64,000 nt of DNA, from the NCBI GenBank assembly GCA_963823505.1, contig CAWGLY010000004.1, forward strand, positions 73,949-137,948, given 5' to 3'. The DNA comes from DATHZQ01 sp963823505 (lineage in GTDB: Bacteria; Actinomycetota; Acidimicrobiia; Spongiisociales; UBA5794). Below the pieces are notes generated by a model. It did not search any database, had not been told where the DNA came from, and saw nothing but the letters and a program-made list of their open reading frames with translations. Below, piece by piece: positions 16,883-26,150 of the stretch (position 1 is its first letter; each line of letters opens with the position of its first letter). The position numbers were made by a program, and so were the translations under genes.

Positions 16883-17869
16883 CTATGCGAATACGTGGAG
16901 GAGCGCGTCCTCCGGGGCGGGCGCAGGGCTGGTGCGGGCGAAGGCGATGGCCGCATCCACTTCGCCGTGCATCCGCTCGGCGATGGTGTCGCGGTCCGCG
17001 TCGGTCAGGACGCCCTCCTCGATGAGGCGGGCGCCGAACACGGTGATCGGATCCCGCTCGCCCATGGTCTCCTTGAACTCATCGCTGCGGTAGGCGTCGG
17101 CATCTCCCTCGAAGTGACCCCACAACCGGTCGGTCTTCACCTCGATGAGGCTGGGACCGCCGCCGGCGCGGGCCCTGGCGATGGCTTCGCGGGCGACCTC
17201 GTATACCGCAACGGGGTCGTTCTCCGGCACGAGCACCCCCGGCATGCCGTAGGCGGAGGCCCGGTCGCTGTTGTCGGGGATGGCCGTCGACGCCTCCTTC
17301 GGCACCGAGATTGCGTAGGCGTTGTCTTCGCAGATGAACACCACGGGGAGATTCCACAACGCGGCCAGGTTCAGCGACTCGTGGAATGCACCCTGGTTGG
17401 CTGCGCCCTCGCCGAAGAACGAGATCGCCACGTTGTCCTTGCCCAGCTTCTTGAATGCGAGCGCGGCGCCGACCGCAACCGGCATGCCCTCGGCGATGAT
17501 GCCGGAGCACCCGAAGTTGGGTGCAGCCGAGTAGAGGTGCATGTGGCCGCCCTTGCCGTGGCCAAGCCCAGTGTCCTTGCCGAATATCTCGGCGGCCATC
17601 TTGTTCAGGTCGAGGCCTTGGGCGATGGCGACGTGGTGCGGCCGGTGGGTGGCCGTGATGGCGTCGCCTGCTTTCAGGTGCGGCATGACTCCGACGGCCA
17701 CCGGTTCCTGCCCTGCTGCGAGGTGCATCTCGCCGGGAACCTCGCCGGCTGCGATATCGAAGGCGGGAAGCTTGTCCGCAAAGTAGATCTCGCGGATACG
17801 CTCCTCGAAGTAGCGGATCTTGACCATCGTCGTGTACATGTCGACCAGGTGCTCTCGAGGTATCTGCAT
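16883..17869 (-). CDS. acoA: E1 alpha subunit of acetoin/2-oxoacid dehydrogenase (AcoA-like)
   Basis: A 328-residue ThDP-binding subunit. It shows 'GEMHLAAGQEPVAVGV', 'ITATHRPHHVAIAQG', 'GHGKGGHMHLYS', and the ThDP/Mg site 'SFFGEGAANQGAFHESLNLAALWNLPVVFICEDN' split over about residues 155-190 (GEGA...N motif). Length and motif order fit AcoA/PdhA. ATG at 17869 is chosen because AAGGGAG lies 6 bases upstream; the frame is open to 17920. An AcoX-type gene lies 73 bases upstream on the same strand, favouring acetoin over pyruvate. Confidence 0.88.
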   Translation of the reverse strand: MQIPREHLVDMYTTMVKIRYFEERIREIYFADKLPAFDIAAGEVPGEMHLAAGQEPVAVGVMPHLKAGDAITATHRPHHVAIAQGLDLNKMAAEIFGKDTGLGHGKGGHMHLYSAAPNFGCSGIIAEGMPVAVGAALAFKKLGKDNVAISFFGEGAANQGAFHESLNLAALWNLPVVFICEDNAYAISVPKEASTAIPDNSDRASAYGMPGVLVPENDPVAVYEVAREAIARARAGGGPSLIEVKTDRLWGHFEGDADAYRSDEFKETMGERDPITVFGARLIEEGVLTDADRDTIAERMHGEVDAAIAFARTSPAPAPEDALLHVFA

Positions 17870-17942
17870 GCAGGCTCCCTTCCGTCGGCGGCCCACCGCG
17901 CGCAGGCCGGACGTTCGCATGATCTCGTGTCGACCCTACGCG

Positions 17943-18980
17943 TCAGGAACGGCCGGTGGTCGGGCCGAACGGCACGTTCTCTTGCCGCGCCTGCGAGTTG
18001 GCGGCGAGCGCCCTCGACACCGAGAGGAGGAAGGCCCCAGCAGTGACCTCGATGAAGGGGTTGTCGCCGCGAACCAGGCGCCGCTCCCCGTCGAGGGCGA
18101 CGACGCGGGTGGCCGGTTGCAGGTCGATCGTCGTGCCTTCGGGGATCGTGTCGTGTTCCGCCACCGAGATCTCGCCGACGAGCCCGGGCCCGAAGATCGC
18201 CCGCACGCGGTGCCCGCCACCGAAGCGGATGTAGCGGGCGTGTCGTGGCGGTATCGGGCCGAGGGCGGATGCGACCGATGCGATACCCACCGCTTCCGGG
18301 CGGGCGTTTGCGACGACGGCTTCAACCAGATCGTCCGGTTCCCACAGCGCCCGGGCCCCCGTCCAGTGGGTGCGCACGCCCACTGCGTCGACGACCGCAG
18401 TGCTGGGTTCTGCATCTCCGGTGCGGAGGATCATCGTGGTGAGCTGGTCGTACGTGTGGTCAGGCACACAGCCTGCCGCGGCCAGCGCGGTTGCGTAGCC
18501 CACCATCGTCGGCTCGTGACCGATGGCCACCGCATTGTTCGTGCCGGCAGCGAGGGGGACGAGCCGGGCGTCCGGCCAGGCTTCGACGGCGGAGCGGATC
18601 GTGCCGTCTCCACCGACGGTGACGAGAGCGCGGGCTCCCATGGCGGCCAGGAGGCGGGCTGCGTCGTACGTGTCGCGCTCGGTGGCGGTGGCTGCCATGG
18701 GGAGGAAGCGCACCGGTGGGCTCGTGCCTCGCGACATGCGGAGCGCTCTTTGCACCATGCCGCCCGAGTCGTCGAGCGCCACGACCTCGACGGGGGGCCC
18801 GGCGGTCATGCCGACGAGGAGCCGTGCGATGAGGTTGGCCTTCTCCTCGACGTCGACCACGCGCGCCAGACCGACGAGGCGCCGGATGTCCTTCGACGCC
18901 ATCGGGTTTGCGATCAACCCGACGACGGGCAGCCTCTCATCGACGGGGCCCGAACCTTCCGTAGCCGTCGCAGGTGACAT
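17943..18980 (-). CDS. acoX: AcoX-like ATP-NAD kinase family protein
   Basis: A 345-residue protein of the ATP-NAD/diacylglycerol kinase fold: 'GLIANPMASKDIRRL' at the N-terminus, 'GARALVTVGGDGTIRSAVEA' with the GGDGT nucleotide loop, and 'LVPLAAGTNNAVA'. AcoX proteins are found with acetoin dehydrogenase genes in other bacteria, but their reaction is not settled. Here it heads the minus-strand X-A-B-C cluster. ATG at 18980 has GGTGGG before it; the frame is open to 19124. Confidence 0.78.
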   Translation of the reverse strand: MSPATATEGSGPVDERLPVVGLIANPMASKDIRRLVGLARVVDVEEKANLIARLLVGMTAGPPVEVVALDDSGGMVQRALRMSRGTSPPVRFLPMAATATERDTYDAARLLAAMGARALVTVGGDGTIRSAVEAWPDARLVPLAAGTNNAVAIGHEPTMVGYATALAAAGCVPDHTYDQLTTMILRTGDAEPSTAVVDAVGVRTHWTGARALWEPDDLVEAVVANARPEAVGIASVASALGPIPPRHARYIRFGGGHRVRAIFGPGLVGEISVAEHDTIPEGTTIDLQPATRVVALDGERRLVRGDNPFIEVTAGAFLLSVSRALAANSQARQENVPFGPTTGRS

Positions 18981-19048
18981 GCCACCCACCCTATTGCCCC
19001 GTTGCCGCCGGCGCCCCTGCGGCTGGGCGCCACCGGCAGGCGTCGTCG

Positions 19049-19486
19049 TCAGTTGTCCAGCTCGATCGCCACCATCACGACGGCGTCCGCAACTCGAGCC
19101 AGCTCGGCATCGTCGGGGTGCCATCGTTTCCCGAAGAACTTCGGTCGACCTGAGGGCGTCGTGTAGGGGAATCGGCTCACGTACTCGCGGACATACCGGG
19201 CTCGCGCCGCAGCGTTGGTGATGAGGTGCGCCGTGCCCGCTCGATCCACGCCGCGCAGCCGGACCGTCACCGCCTCAGGAGTCTCGAAGTTGCGCCACCA
19301 CGTCTTGCCGCCGGGTGCCCCTGCCCAGATGGCCAGCGTGGTGCCATCCTCGAGGTACTGCAACGGCAGGGTGAACTGCTTGCCCGAGCGCCGGCCGGTG
19401 TAGGTGAGCAAGAGCAGGCTGCGGCTCATCATGCCGTGGAGCGGTGAACGCAGCACGGCTGCCATGATCGAGTTGCCAAAGCTCAC
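19049..19486 (-). CDS. F420-dependent DDN-type nitroreductase family protein
   Basis: A 145-residue split-barrel protein: 'LLLLTYTGRRSGKQFTLPLQYLEDG' is the DDN (deazaflavin-dependent nitroreductase) signature region, then 'GAPGGKTWWRNFE', 'VRLRG' and a C-terminal 'VSRFPY' segment. Family members bind the deazaflavin F420 and reduce quinones or nitro compounds, an actinobacterial trait. It lies 13 bases upstream-to-downstream of the PH-domain gene on the same strand (19500), so the two are probably cotranscribed. Confidence 0.85.
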   Translation of the reverse strand: MSFGNSIMAAVLRSPLHGMMSRSLLLLTYTGRRSGKQFTLPLQYLEDGTTLAIWAGAPGGKTWWRNFETPEAVTVRLRGVDRAGTAHLITNAAARARYVREYVSRFPYTTPSGRPKFFGKRWHPDDAELARVADAVVMVAIELDN

Positions 19487-19499
19487 GGTGCGCTCCTTC

Positions 19500-20078
19500 T
19501 CAACGTTCCAGCAGGTGATGGATCTCTCTCACTTCCTCCAGCAGCGCGTGCAGATCGGTCGTCCCGCCATTGCCTGTTGCCGGATCATGGTGCGGCTCCA
19601 GCCTTCTGATGCGGTTGCGCAACTCCTGGTGCAGCTCGGCGGGATGATGCTGTCCCGCAATGCGGCCCTCGTAGCCCGTGGCCGTCTGGTTCTGCCCGGC
19701 GGTCTGAACGTCGATCGAGCCGATGTGCAGCCACCGGTCGTACAGCGAGCGGTGGAGCCGGAAGTCGGTGATCATCCGGAACGGGATGTTCTGGTCGACC
19801 TTGGAGAGGATGCCCTTGTGGATGATGACCTCGTCCGCAGTGACCTCGTAGGACAGGTTGCGAATCCACAACCATGCGATGGGGGCACCGATGATCCACA
19901 TCGCGGCCAGCGCCGAGCCGACGACGATCCACATGATGGGCACCGCCTGGCCCGGGTCGTCAGCGGCGAGATTGATGATGAGCGTGGCGACCCCGGCCCC
20001 GGCTGCGACGAACGTGGTGATCGTGGCGAACGTCATCCATGCCTTGGTGTAGAGCTTCCGCACGGGTGTGAGCTTCAT
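19500..20078 (-). CDS. membrane protein with bacterial PH-like (DUF304/bPH2) domain
   Basis: A 192-residue protein. Two transmembrane helices (about 14-36 and 48-70) are followed by a bPH2-type strand set: 'LSYEVTADEVIIHKGILSKVDQNIPFRMITDFRLHRSLYDRW', a very typical DUF304 pattern. The tail (about 150-192) is His/Glu-rich and helical. Role unknown. ATG at 20078 has GAGGAGG upstream. It is followed by the DDN-type gene after 13 bases. Confidence 0.82.
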   Translation of the reverse strand: MKLTPVRKLYTKAWMTFATITTFVAAGAGVATLIINLAADDPGQAVPIMWIVVGSALAAMWIIGAPIAWLWIRNLSYEVTADEVIIHKGILSKVDQNIPFRMITDFRLHRSLYDRWLHIGSIDVQTAGQNQTATGYEGRIAGQHHPAELHQELRNRIRRLEPHHDPATGNGGTTDLHALLEEVREIHHLLER

Positions 20079-20296
20079 GCTTCCTCCTCGACAGCGCACC
20101 TCCCCATTGGACCTCAGTGGACTTGCGGCAGATAGGGGAAGTCGTCGATGGCGATCGGGACCGCAACCCGCGGCTCGCCGGACCGAGAGCGACGCCGGCG
20201 AGGGTTCCCGGCACGTTCCCTGCGATCACCCCTAGGTCGATCGGCTCGGGGTCGGTCGACTCATTCCGGCTGGGAGGGTGACAGACGGGTGGTCGG

Positions 20297-20442
20297 GGAG
20301 TGTCTTACCTATGTCGGCAGCGAATGAGGATTCGGAAGCAGGCAGGCCCGGTAGGGACCCGCAGGTAGGAACGGGTGGGCCAAGGTTTCATACAAAGGGC
20401 GGATGAACGGGGCTCCGAGAGGGGCCCCCTCCGCACGTCTGG
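20297..20442. repeat. dispersed hairpin repeat, copy 3
   Basis: The third copy lies in the 463-base gap 20079-20541, in which I see no gene. It matches copy 1 over nearly its whole length: GTGTCTTACCTATGTC, GAATGAGGATTCG, GGCCCGGTAGGG, GGTGGGCCAAGGTTT. Its hairpin is GGGGCTCC (20409-20416), loop GAGA, GGGGCCCC (20421-20428), with a G-T pair. The three loops differ (TGTG, TAC, GAGA) and the stems keep pairing, which suggests a folded RNA or DNA structure is conserved. Confidence 0.6.
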
Positions 20443-20541
20443 GGCCAGTCCGCCGGCACAGCTCTTTGGTGACTTCAGACATGAACCCACCGAAACGCCC
20501 GCCCGCGCGGGCGGACGTTTGGTGCGAGCCGGGGTTCGTTC

Positions 20542-21294
20542 TCAGCTCTCGGTGAAGCGGAACGTCATGCGAGCCAAACCGAGGCCGATGACGATCCAGG
20601 CTCCGATCAGCGCCAGCTCCGAGCCGATGTCGCCGATCCCGGCACCCATCAGGGCGATGGCTCGCATCGAGTCGATCAGCGGCGTCAGCGGCAGCAGATC
20701 GGCGATGGGTTGCAGCCATGCCGGCATCGAGTCGATCGGGAAGAAGCTGCCCGACAGGAACATCAGCGGGGTCGTCGCCAGCCCGGCCATGTTGTTGGCG
20801 GCGTCGACGCTTCTCACACGGCCGGCAATGGCGAAGCCCAACGACAAGAAGATCAGGTTGCCCAGCGCCGAGATGACGAACAGCAGTGGCCAGCCCGACC
20901 CGAGGCTGCCGCCGACGAGGAGGCCGACGAGCATGATGATGGCCGTCTGCACTGCAGCCAGCACGAGCCGGGCACCAACCTGGCCCACGATGAATCGCGA
21001 CGGTGGCAGCGGCGTCACGACGATTCGCTTCAGGATCTTCAGTTCCCTGTAACGAGCGACCGATGCTGCGGTGCCGACCATGGCGAAGTTCATCAGACCG
21101 ATGGCCAGCAGGGCGGGGAGCACGTACTCGAAGTAGTCGACCCCCGGCAGCGCACCCTCGGCCGAGAAGCTGACGTCGAATACGGCAAAGGCGAGAACGA
21201 AGACGACGGGGAAGATCAAGGCCATCAAGAAGGCGGTCTTGTCGCGCACGAGCATCTTGACGGATGAGGTGAAGAGCTGGATGGTGGGCTTCAC
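20542..21294 (-). CDS. ABC-2 type transporter permease
   Basis: A 250-residue permease with about six transmembrane helices: 'FLMALIFPVVFVLAFAVF', 'VLPALLAIGLMNFAMVGTA', 'YRELKILKRIVVTPLPPSRFI' (typical ABC-2 coupling segment), 'PLMFLSGSFFPIDSMPAWLQPIADLLPLTPLID' (the signature before the last helix). GTG at 21294 is chosen because AAAGGA lies 8 bases upstream; a GTG at 21369 overlaps the ATPase gene and would add 25 non-membrane residues. It pairs with the ATPase upstream as a drug/lipid exporter of DrrAB type. Confidence 0.85.
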   Translation of the reverse strand: MKPTIQLFTSSVKMLVRDKTAFLMALIFPVVFVLAFAVFDVSFSAEGALPGVDYFEYVLPALLAIGLMNFAMVGTAASVARYRELKILKRIVVTPLPPSRFIVGQVGARLVLAAVQTAIIMLVGLLVGGSLGSGWPLLFVISALGNLIFLSLGFAIAGRVRSVDAANNMAGLATTPLMFLSGSFFPIDSMPAWLQPIADLLPLTPLIDSMRAIALMGAGIGDIGSELALIGAWIVIGLGLARMTFRFTES

Positions 21295-21361
21295 GGGTGG
21301 TGTCCTTTCAGGGTTGGTGCGGAGAGCTGCCGGGAGCTCATCGAGCGATACGGCTCGCCCT

Positions 21362-22300
21362 TCAGTCACGGAGCCGGCGTCCTGTCACGTTGAGGAACAC
21401 GTCCTCGAGGGTCGGTGCGTGCACGGCGAGGTCGTCGACCTCGAAGCGCCGCACCGCGGCCAGCTGGAAGAGGGCGGGGACCGTCTGCTGGGGCGAACCG
21501 GTGCTGAGCACGTGGGAGGCAATGCCGTTGGCCTTGGTGGCGACGGCGGTGACGCCCGGCAACGTCGCCAGGACGTTGTCGCCGACTTCCTGCGGTGAGG
21601 TGAATACGACCGAGTGGTCGGTGGCGAGGGTGTTGATGAGACCGGCAGGGGTGTCGAGCGCCTGGATCTGGCCGGCGTCGATGATCGCCACCCGGTGGCT
21701 CAGTTCGCTCGCCTCTTCCATGTAGTGCGTCGTCAGCACAACGGTCTTGCCATCGTGCTCGTTGATGGTGCGGATCAGGTCCCACAGGTTGCGGCGCGCT
21801 TGCGGGTCGAGACCGGTCGTCGGCTCATCGAGAAAGACGATGTCGGGGTCGTTGACGAGGGCGGCAACGATCGAAAAGCGCTGTGCCTGGCCTCCTGACA
21901 ACTGACCCACCAGCGCTCGGCGTTTCGGTAGCAGCCCCACCTTGTCCAGCAGCGCTCCGGCCGGAAGGGACCTCGGGTAGAAGGAGCCGAACAGGTCGAG
22001 CAGCTCCTGCAGCGTCAGGTATTCGAAGTACGACGAGGCTTGGAGCTGAACCCCGATCCGGGTCTTCACCGCCCCAGTGTCGACTTGCGAGTCGAGACCG
22101 AAGACGGACGTCGTCCCGCTGGACGCGGTGTTGAGTCCCTCGATGATCTCGAGCGTGGTGCTCTTGCCTGCGCCGTTCGGGCCGAGGATCCCGAACACCT
22201 CGCCTGCTGTGACGTCGAACGACAGGCCGTCGACGGCATTGAAGGCGCCTCCGTCGGGGTCGGGATACGTCTTGACCAGGTCCTGGACCCGGACGGCCAT
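21362..22300 (-). CDS. ABC transporter ATP-binding protein (DrrA-like)
   Basis: A 312-residue ATPase: Walker A 'GPNGAGKST', Q-loop in 'VQLQASS', signature 'LSGGQAQR', Walker B 'IVFLDEPTTGLD', and switch His in 'VVLTTHYMEEA'. The C-terminal ~90 residues match the DrrA-type extension ('APTLEDVFLNVTGRRLRD'). It drives the permease encoded next. The operon is divergent from the AfsR-like regulator at 22579, with a 278-base shared promoter region. Confidence 0.92.
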   Translation of the reverse strand: MAVRVQDLVKTYPDPDGGAFNAVDGLSFDVTAGEVFGILGPNGAGKSTTLEIIEGLNTASSGTTSVFGLDSQVDTGAVKTRIGVQLQASSYFEYLTLQELLDLFGSFYPRSLPAGALLDKVGLLPKRRALVGQLSGGQAQRFSIVAALVNDPDIVFLDEPTTGLDPQARRNLWDLIRTINEHDGKTVVLTTHYMEEASELSHRVAIIDAGQIQALDTPAGLINTLATDHSVVFTSPQEVGDNVLATLPGVTAVATKANGIASHVLSTGSPQQTVPALFQLAAVRRFEVDDLAVHAPTLEDVFLNVTGRRLRD

Positions 22301-22578
22301 CGTCTCGTGCGCATCGTTGTCGATGTCAGGTCTGGGGTTGGTCGAGCGTGGTCATGTTGGCTCCCTTCAGTGCTTGCCTGCAGCGTGCAACGTGGGGCTG
22401 ACACCGCGCTGACCTCCCGCTGACAGCGGGCGAAGGGGCCGTCAGCGAGTCCTCAACCATCGACCGCGGCCCTGGAGGACCGCGTTGAACGTGGCTCCTG
22501 GGCGAACGACCTCCCGGGCAGGCCTCGAGCTCTCGATCCGCGGCGACAGCGCCCGCGACGGTGCCCTAGGTTGCGCCT

Positions 22579-25500
22579 GTGGAGATTCGCATCCTGGGCC
22601 CGATCGAGGCGACTGCCGGCGGCGAAGCATTGCCGCTCGGCGGGCTGCGGGAACGTGCCCTCTTGGCGGTCATGGCGCTGTCGCCCGGCCGGGTGCTCGG
22701 TTCGGACCGCCTGATCGACGAGCTGTGGGGCGAGGATCTCCCCGCCAATCCGGCCAATGCCCTGCAGGCTCTGGTGTCGCGGCTGCGGCGGTCGGTTGGC
22801 GCCGAGGTCATCGTCACGCGCCCTCCGGGATACGTGCTCGACGTCCCGCCCGATGCGGTCGACGCCGTGCGTTTCCGGACCATGGTCGCGGCAGCACGAC
22901 ACGAGCCCGACCCGGCCGAGCGCGGGCGGCGATACCGGCAGGCGCTGGCGCTGTGGCGGGGACCGGCCCTGGCCGAGTTCACCGGCGAGGAGTCTCTCGT
23001 CCGTGAGCGCGCCCTCCTCGAGGAGCTGCGGTTGCAGGCCGTCGAAAGCCGAATCGCCGCGGATCTGGAGGTTGGAGACGCATCTGAGGTCGTTCCGGAG
23101 TTGGAACGGCTCATCGCCGATCACCCGTTGCGCGAGGGTCTGCGAGCCAGCCACATGCTGGCCTTGTACCGGCAGGGGAGACAGGCAGACGCGCTGCGCG
23201 CGTACACCGAGGCGAGCCGCCTCCTCGGCGAGGAGCTCGGCATCGAACCGGGCCCGGAGCTGCGGGCGATGGAGGAGGCGATCCTCATGCAAGAGCCCCG
23301 CCTGGGGGCGATGCCCGTCACGAGTCCACGGCGAGTGGCGGCACCGGCCCTTCCCGCCCGTATCGCCAGTTTTGTCGGACGGACCGAGGAGATGGCAGAG
23401 GTACGGGCTGCCTTCGGTGGGAGCCGTCTCGTCACGCTGACCGGAGCGGGCGGGGCCGGCAAGACCAGCCTCGCGATCGAGGCGGCTCGCGCGCTCGAGC
23501 AGGAGTATCCAGATGGGGTGTGGCTGATCGAGCTGGCACCGGTGATGGAGGCGACCAGCGTTCCCGACGCCTTGGTGGCGGCGCTCCACCTCGAGCTCGG
23601 TGGCGAGATCCGGGGGCGGCACGACCTCGATCCACTCGTCGCCGTGGTCGAGTTTCTCCGGCATCGCTCCGCGTTGCTCATCCTCGACAACTGTGAACAC
23701 GTGGTGCACGCTGCGGCGGCGGCCGCTGAGCAGGTGCTGCTGGCGTGTCCGGCGGTCGACGTGCTCGCCACGAGCCGGGATCGCCTTGGCATCCCTGGCG
23801 AGGTCTTGTGGCGGGTGCCGCCGCTCGGCGTAGGCGACGACCGGTCGGATGCGGTGACGCTGTTCGTGGAACGGGCCCGGGCAGTCAATCCCTCGTTTGC
23901 ACCCGATGCCGACGATGTGGCCGCCGTCGCCGATATCTGCCGGAGGGTCGACGGCATGCCGCTGGCGATCGAGCTGGCCGCCGCCCGCACCAGGACGCTG
24001 GCGGTCCACGAGATCGCCAGGCGGCTCCACGACGGCATCGGCGTCCTCAGCGGCGGCCCTCGCCACGGGTCGAAGCGGCAACAAACGCTGGCCGCAACGA
24101 TCGACTGGAGCTATCGCCTGCTGCGTTCCGAGGATCGTGAGCTGTTCGCCCGGCTGGCGGCGTTCCGCAACAGCTTCTCCCTCGAGGCGGCGGAGAACGT
24201 GGCGCCTACGGGCTGGACGGCAGCGGCGGTTCTCGAGTCGATGGAGCGCCTCATCGACGCCTCGATGGTGGCGCCTGTAGCGGCGGTGGCCTCGATGCGA
24301 TACCGACTGTTGGACACGCTCGCCGCCTACGCAAGCGAACGGCTTGCCGAGACCGACGAGACCGACGAGGTCATCGCACGATTGCTCGACCACTACCTGG
24401 GCATGGTGGCGGATGCCGAAGACGGTCTGCGCGGTCCTGAGCAGCTCGAATGGATCGAACGGATCGAAGCCGATCTCCCCACGGTGCGCAGCGTGCTCGA
24501 TTGGGCTGCATCGCATGAGCCCACCGAGGGGTTGCGGCTGGCAGGGATGCTCGGTTGGTTCTGGTACCTGAGGGGCAGCGGCCAGGAAGCGCGGCAGCAC
24601 TTCGAGACCTTGCTCGACGCAGTGGGCGAGGCAGTCGACGCTCGGACCCGGGCGCAGGCGCTCTTCTTCCGTGCGCTCCACGACCCGCACATCGAGGCAG
24701 CCCGGGAGGATTTTGAGGCTGCTCGCGACGCCTATCTCGAGGCCGGCGACACTGCTGGGGTGGCGCACTCGCTTGCGATGATGGCCGCATGGGGCTTCGA
24801 TCGTGTGGAGACCGGGGCACTCATCGAAGAAGCTGCGGCGTTGTGCGCCGAGTCCGGCTACGCGTGGGGGGCGGCGCTGATCAGCTTCCTCTCGGCGGGC
24901 GTTGCCGCGGTCGCCAACGATGTCGACGCATCGGCCCGGTTCGCCGAGGATGCCGCAACGCGGTTCGCTGCGCTCGGCGACCGCTGGGGACAGGGGTACA
25001 GCCTCTACTCGCTCGGCGTGGCCAGGCGTGCCATGGGTGACTATCCCGGAGCGTCTGCGGCGCTACTCGCCGCGCTGGATCATGCGCGCCCGATGCGGCT
25101 GCGCAGGGAGATGGCGCCGGTGCTGAGTGAGCTGGCCAGCATCGCCATGATGCAAGGCGAGTTCGCAGAGGCAGCGAGTCTCCTCGCCAGGGCACGGGAG
25201 TATGCGGATGAGGTTCCGTTCGCCGGGTCGCAGGGCATGGTGCGCAACGCCCAGGGTCGCCTTGCGCGCCTCCAGGGGGATCACGAGTCGGCGCGGCGGC
25301 TGCACCGTGAGGCGGTGGCGTTGTACGAGGAGAGCCGCAATCCGGGTGGGCTGGCCTACTCGCTGTCGTGTCTGGGGTTCGCCGAGGAGTGGGGAGGTGA
25401 CTTTGCGGCCGCGACGCGCCATCACCTCGATGCGCTGCACCACGCCGAGGCGTCCGGCGACGTGTTCGCCGTAGCGCTGGCGTTGGAGGGCGTGGGGGCA

Positions 25501-25740
25501 GCGGCGATCGTTGCGGGGGACGCCGGGCGCGGGGTGACGCTGGTGCATGCCGGGTTGGCGCTCCGCGAGGCCGCCGGTGTGCCGCTGCCGCCGGGCGAGT
25601 GGGTGGAGGTCGAGCGGGCGTTCGACGCCGCGCAGCACGTCCTCACTGCCGACGAGATGGAGGCGGCTCGACAGTCAGCTCGCCGCCTGGACCTCGATCA
25701 GGCGACGGCGCTGGCTCGGCAGCAGCACCAAGCGCCGTGA
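22579..25740 (+). CDS. AfsR-like SARP / NTPase / TPR regulator
   Basis: A 1,053-residue multidomain regulator. Winged helix (about 1-92, 'LGPIEATAGGEALPLGG', 'ALVSRLRRSVG') and BTAD (about 95-245) are followed by an NB-ARC-like ATPase (about 258-520) with Walker A 'GAGGAGKTSLA', 'LLILDNCEHVV' and 'DGMPLAIELAAARTR', then TPR-like helical repeats to the C-terminus. Such proteins activate adjacent genes in response to a ligand bound by the TPR/ATPase part. Start is a GTG; no clear ribosome site is seen. Its divergent position to the ABC exporter suggests control of it. Confidence 0.88.
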   Translation: MEIRILGPIEATAGGEALPLGGLRERALLAVMALSPGRVLGSDRLIDELWGEDLPANPANALQALVSRLRRSVGAEVIVTRPPGYVLDVPPDAVDAVRFRTMVAAARHEPDPAERGRRYRQALALWRGPALAEFTGEESLVRERALLEELRLQAVESRIAADLEVGDASEVVPELERLIADHPLREGLRASHMLALYRQGRQADALRAYTEASRLLGEELGIEPGPELRAMEEAILMQEPRLGAMPVTSPRRVAAPALPARIASFVGRTEEMAEVRAAFGGSRLVTLTGAGGAGKTSLAIEAARALEQEYPDGVWLIELAPVMEATSVPDALVAALHLELGGEIRGRHDLDPLVAVVEFLRHRSALLILDNCEHVVHAAAAAAEQVLLACPAVDVLATSRDRLGIPGEVLWRVPPLGVGDDRSDAVTLFVERARAVNPSFAPDADDVAAVADICRRVDGMPLAIELAAARTRTLAVHEIARRLHDGIGVLSGGPRHGSKRQQTLAATIDWSYRLLRSEDRELFARLAAFRNSFSLEAAENVAPTGWTAAAVLESMERLIDASMVAPVAAVASMRYRLLDTLAAYASERLAETDETDEVIARLLDHYLGMVADAEDGLRGPEQLEWIERIEADLPTVRSVLDWAASHEPTEGLRLAGMLGWFWYLRGSGQEARQHFETLLDAVGEAVDARTRAQALFFRALHDPHIEAAREDFEAARDAYLEAGDTAGVAHSLAMMAAWGFDRVETGALIEEAAALCAESGYAWGAALISFLSAGVAAVANDVDASARFAEDAATRFAALGDRWGQGYSLYSLGVARRAMGDYPGASAALLAALDHARPMRLRREMAPVLSELASIAMMQGEFAEAASLLARAREYADEVPFAGSQGMVRNAQGRLARLQGDHESARRLHREAVALYEESRNPGGLAYSLSCLGFAEEWGGDFAAATRHHLDALHHAEASGDVFAVALALEGVGAAAIVAGDAGRGVTLVHAGLALREAAGVPLPPGEWVEVERAFDAAQHVLTADEMEAARQSARRLDLDQATALARQQHQAP

Positions 25741-25748
25741 AGGGCCGG

Positions 25749-26150
25749 CTACGTTTCCGCAAGCCGTAGCGGGACGATGCGGGCCATGGCCCCGAAGTCG
25801 CGGTCGGCGGTCAGCAATTCGGACCCACTGCGGATGGCCACGTTGGCGATCATGCAGTCGATCAAGCCACGTGGGCTGATGCCTGCGGCCCGGCAGCTTC
25901 GATAGATCTTGGCGGCACCCTCGAAGTCGGCGACGGCGTCGAAGGGCACCCACCGGAAGGAGGTGAGGAGGCGGCGGAGCTGGTGCGTGCGATGGCCGTC
26001 GGCGGCGCCGGCGAGGACTTCCATCAGTACCGGCTCGGTGACCGCAAGGTCGTCACCACCCTGCCGGATCAGATCGGTGAGGGACAGGTCGACACTCGAG
26101 CCGGTGGCGCGGTCGTATTCGACCCATGCCGACGTGTCGGCGAGGATCAC
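25749..26150 (-). CDS. vapC: VapC-type PIN-domain toxin 1
   Basis: A 133-residue PIN ribonuclease: 'ILADTSAWVEY' (first Asp), a conserved Glu in 'VTEPVLMEVLAG', 'SPRGLIDCMIANVAI' (third acid) and 'ELLTADRDFGAMA' (fourth acid), the four-acid metal site of VapC toxins. It overlaps the antitoxin gene by 4 bases (ATGA). The SARP-NTPase gene ends 8 bases away on the other strand. Confidence 0.9.
   Translation of the reverse strand: MILADTSAWVEYDRATGSSVDLSLTDLIRQGGDDLAVTEPVLMEVLAGAADGHRTHQLRRLLTSFRWVPFDAVADFEGAAKIYRSCRAAGISPRGLIDCMIANVAIRSGSELLTADRDFGAMARIVPLRLAET

Noticed and set aside
20278..20285. CTGTCACC block on the minus strand before the PH-domain gene
   Set aside because: The hexamer 8 bases further does not fit NAnnnT, and the gene start is about 200 bases away.
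22453..24768. 771-codon antisense frame over the AfsR-like gene
   Set aside because: Arg/Gln/His-rich composition without domains; the sense strand has Walker and BTAD motifs.
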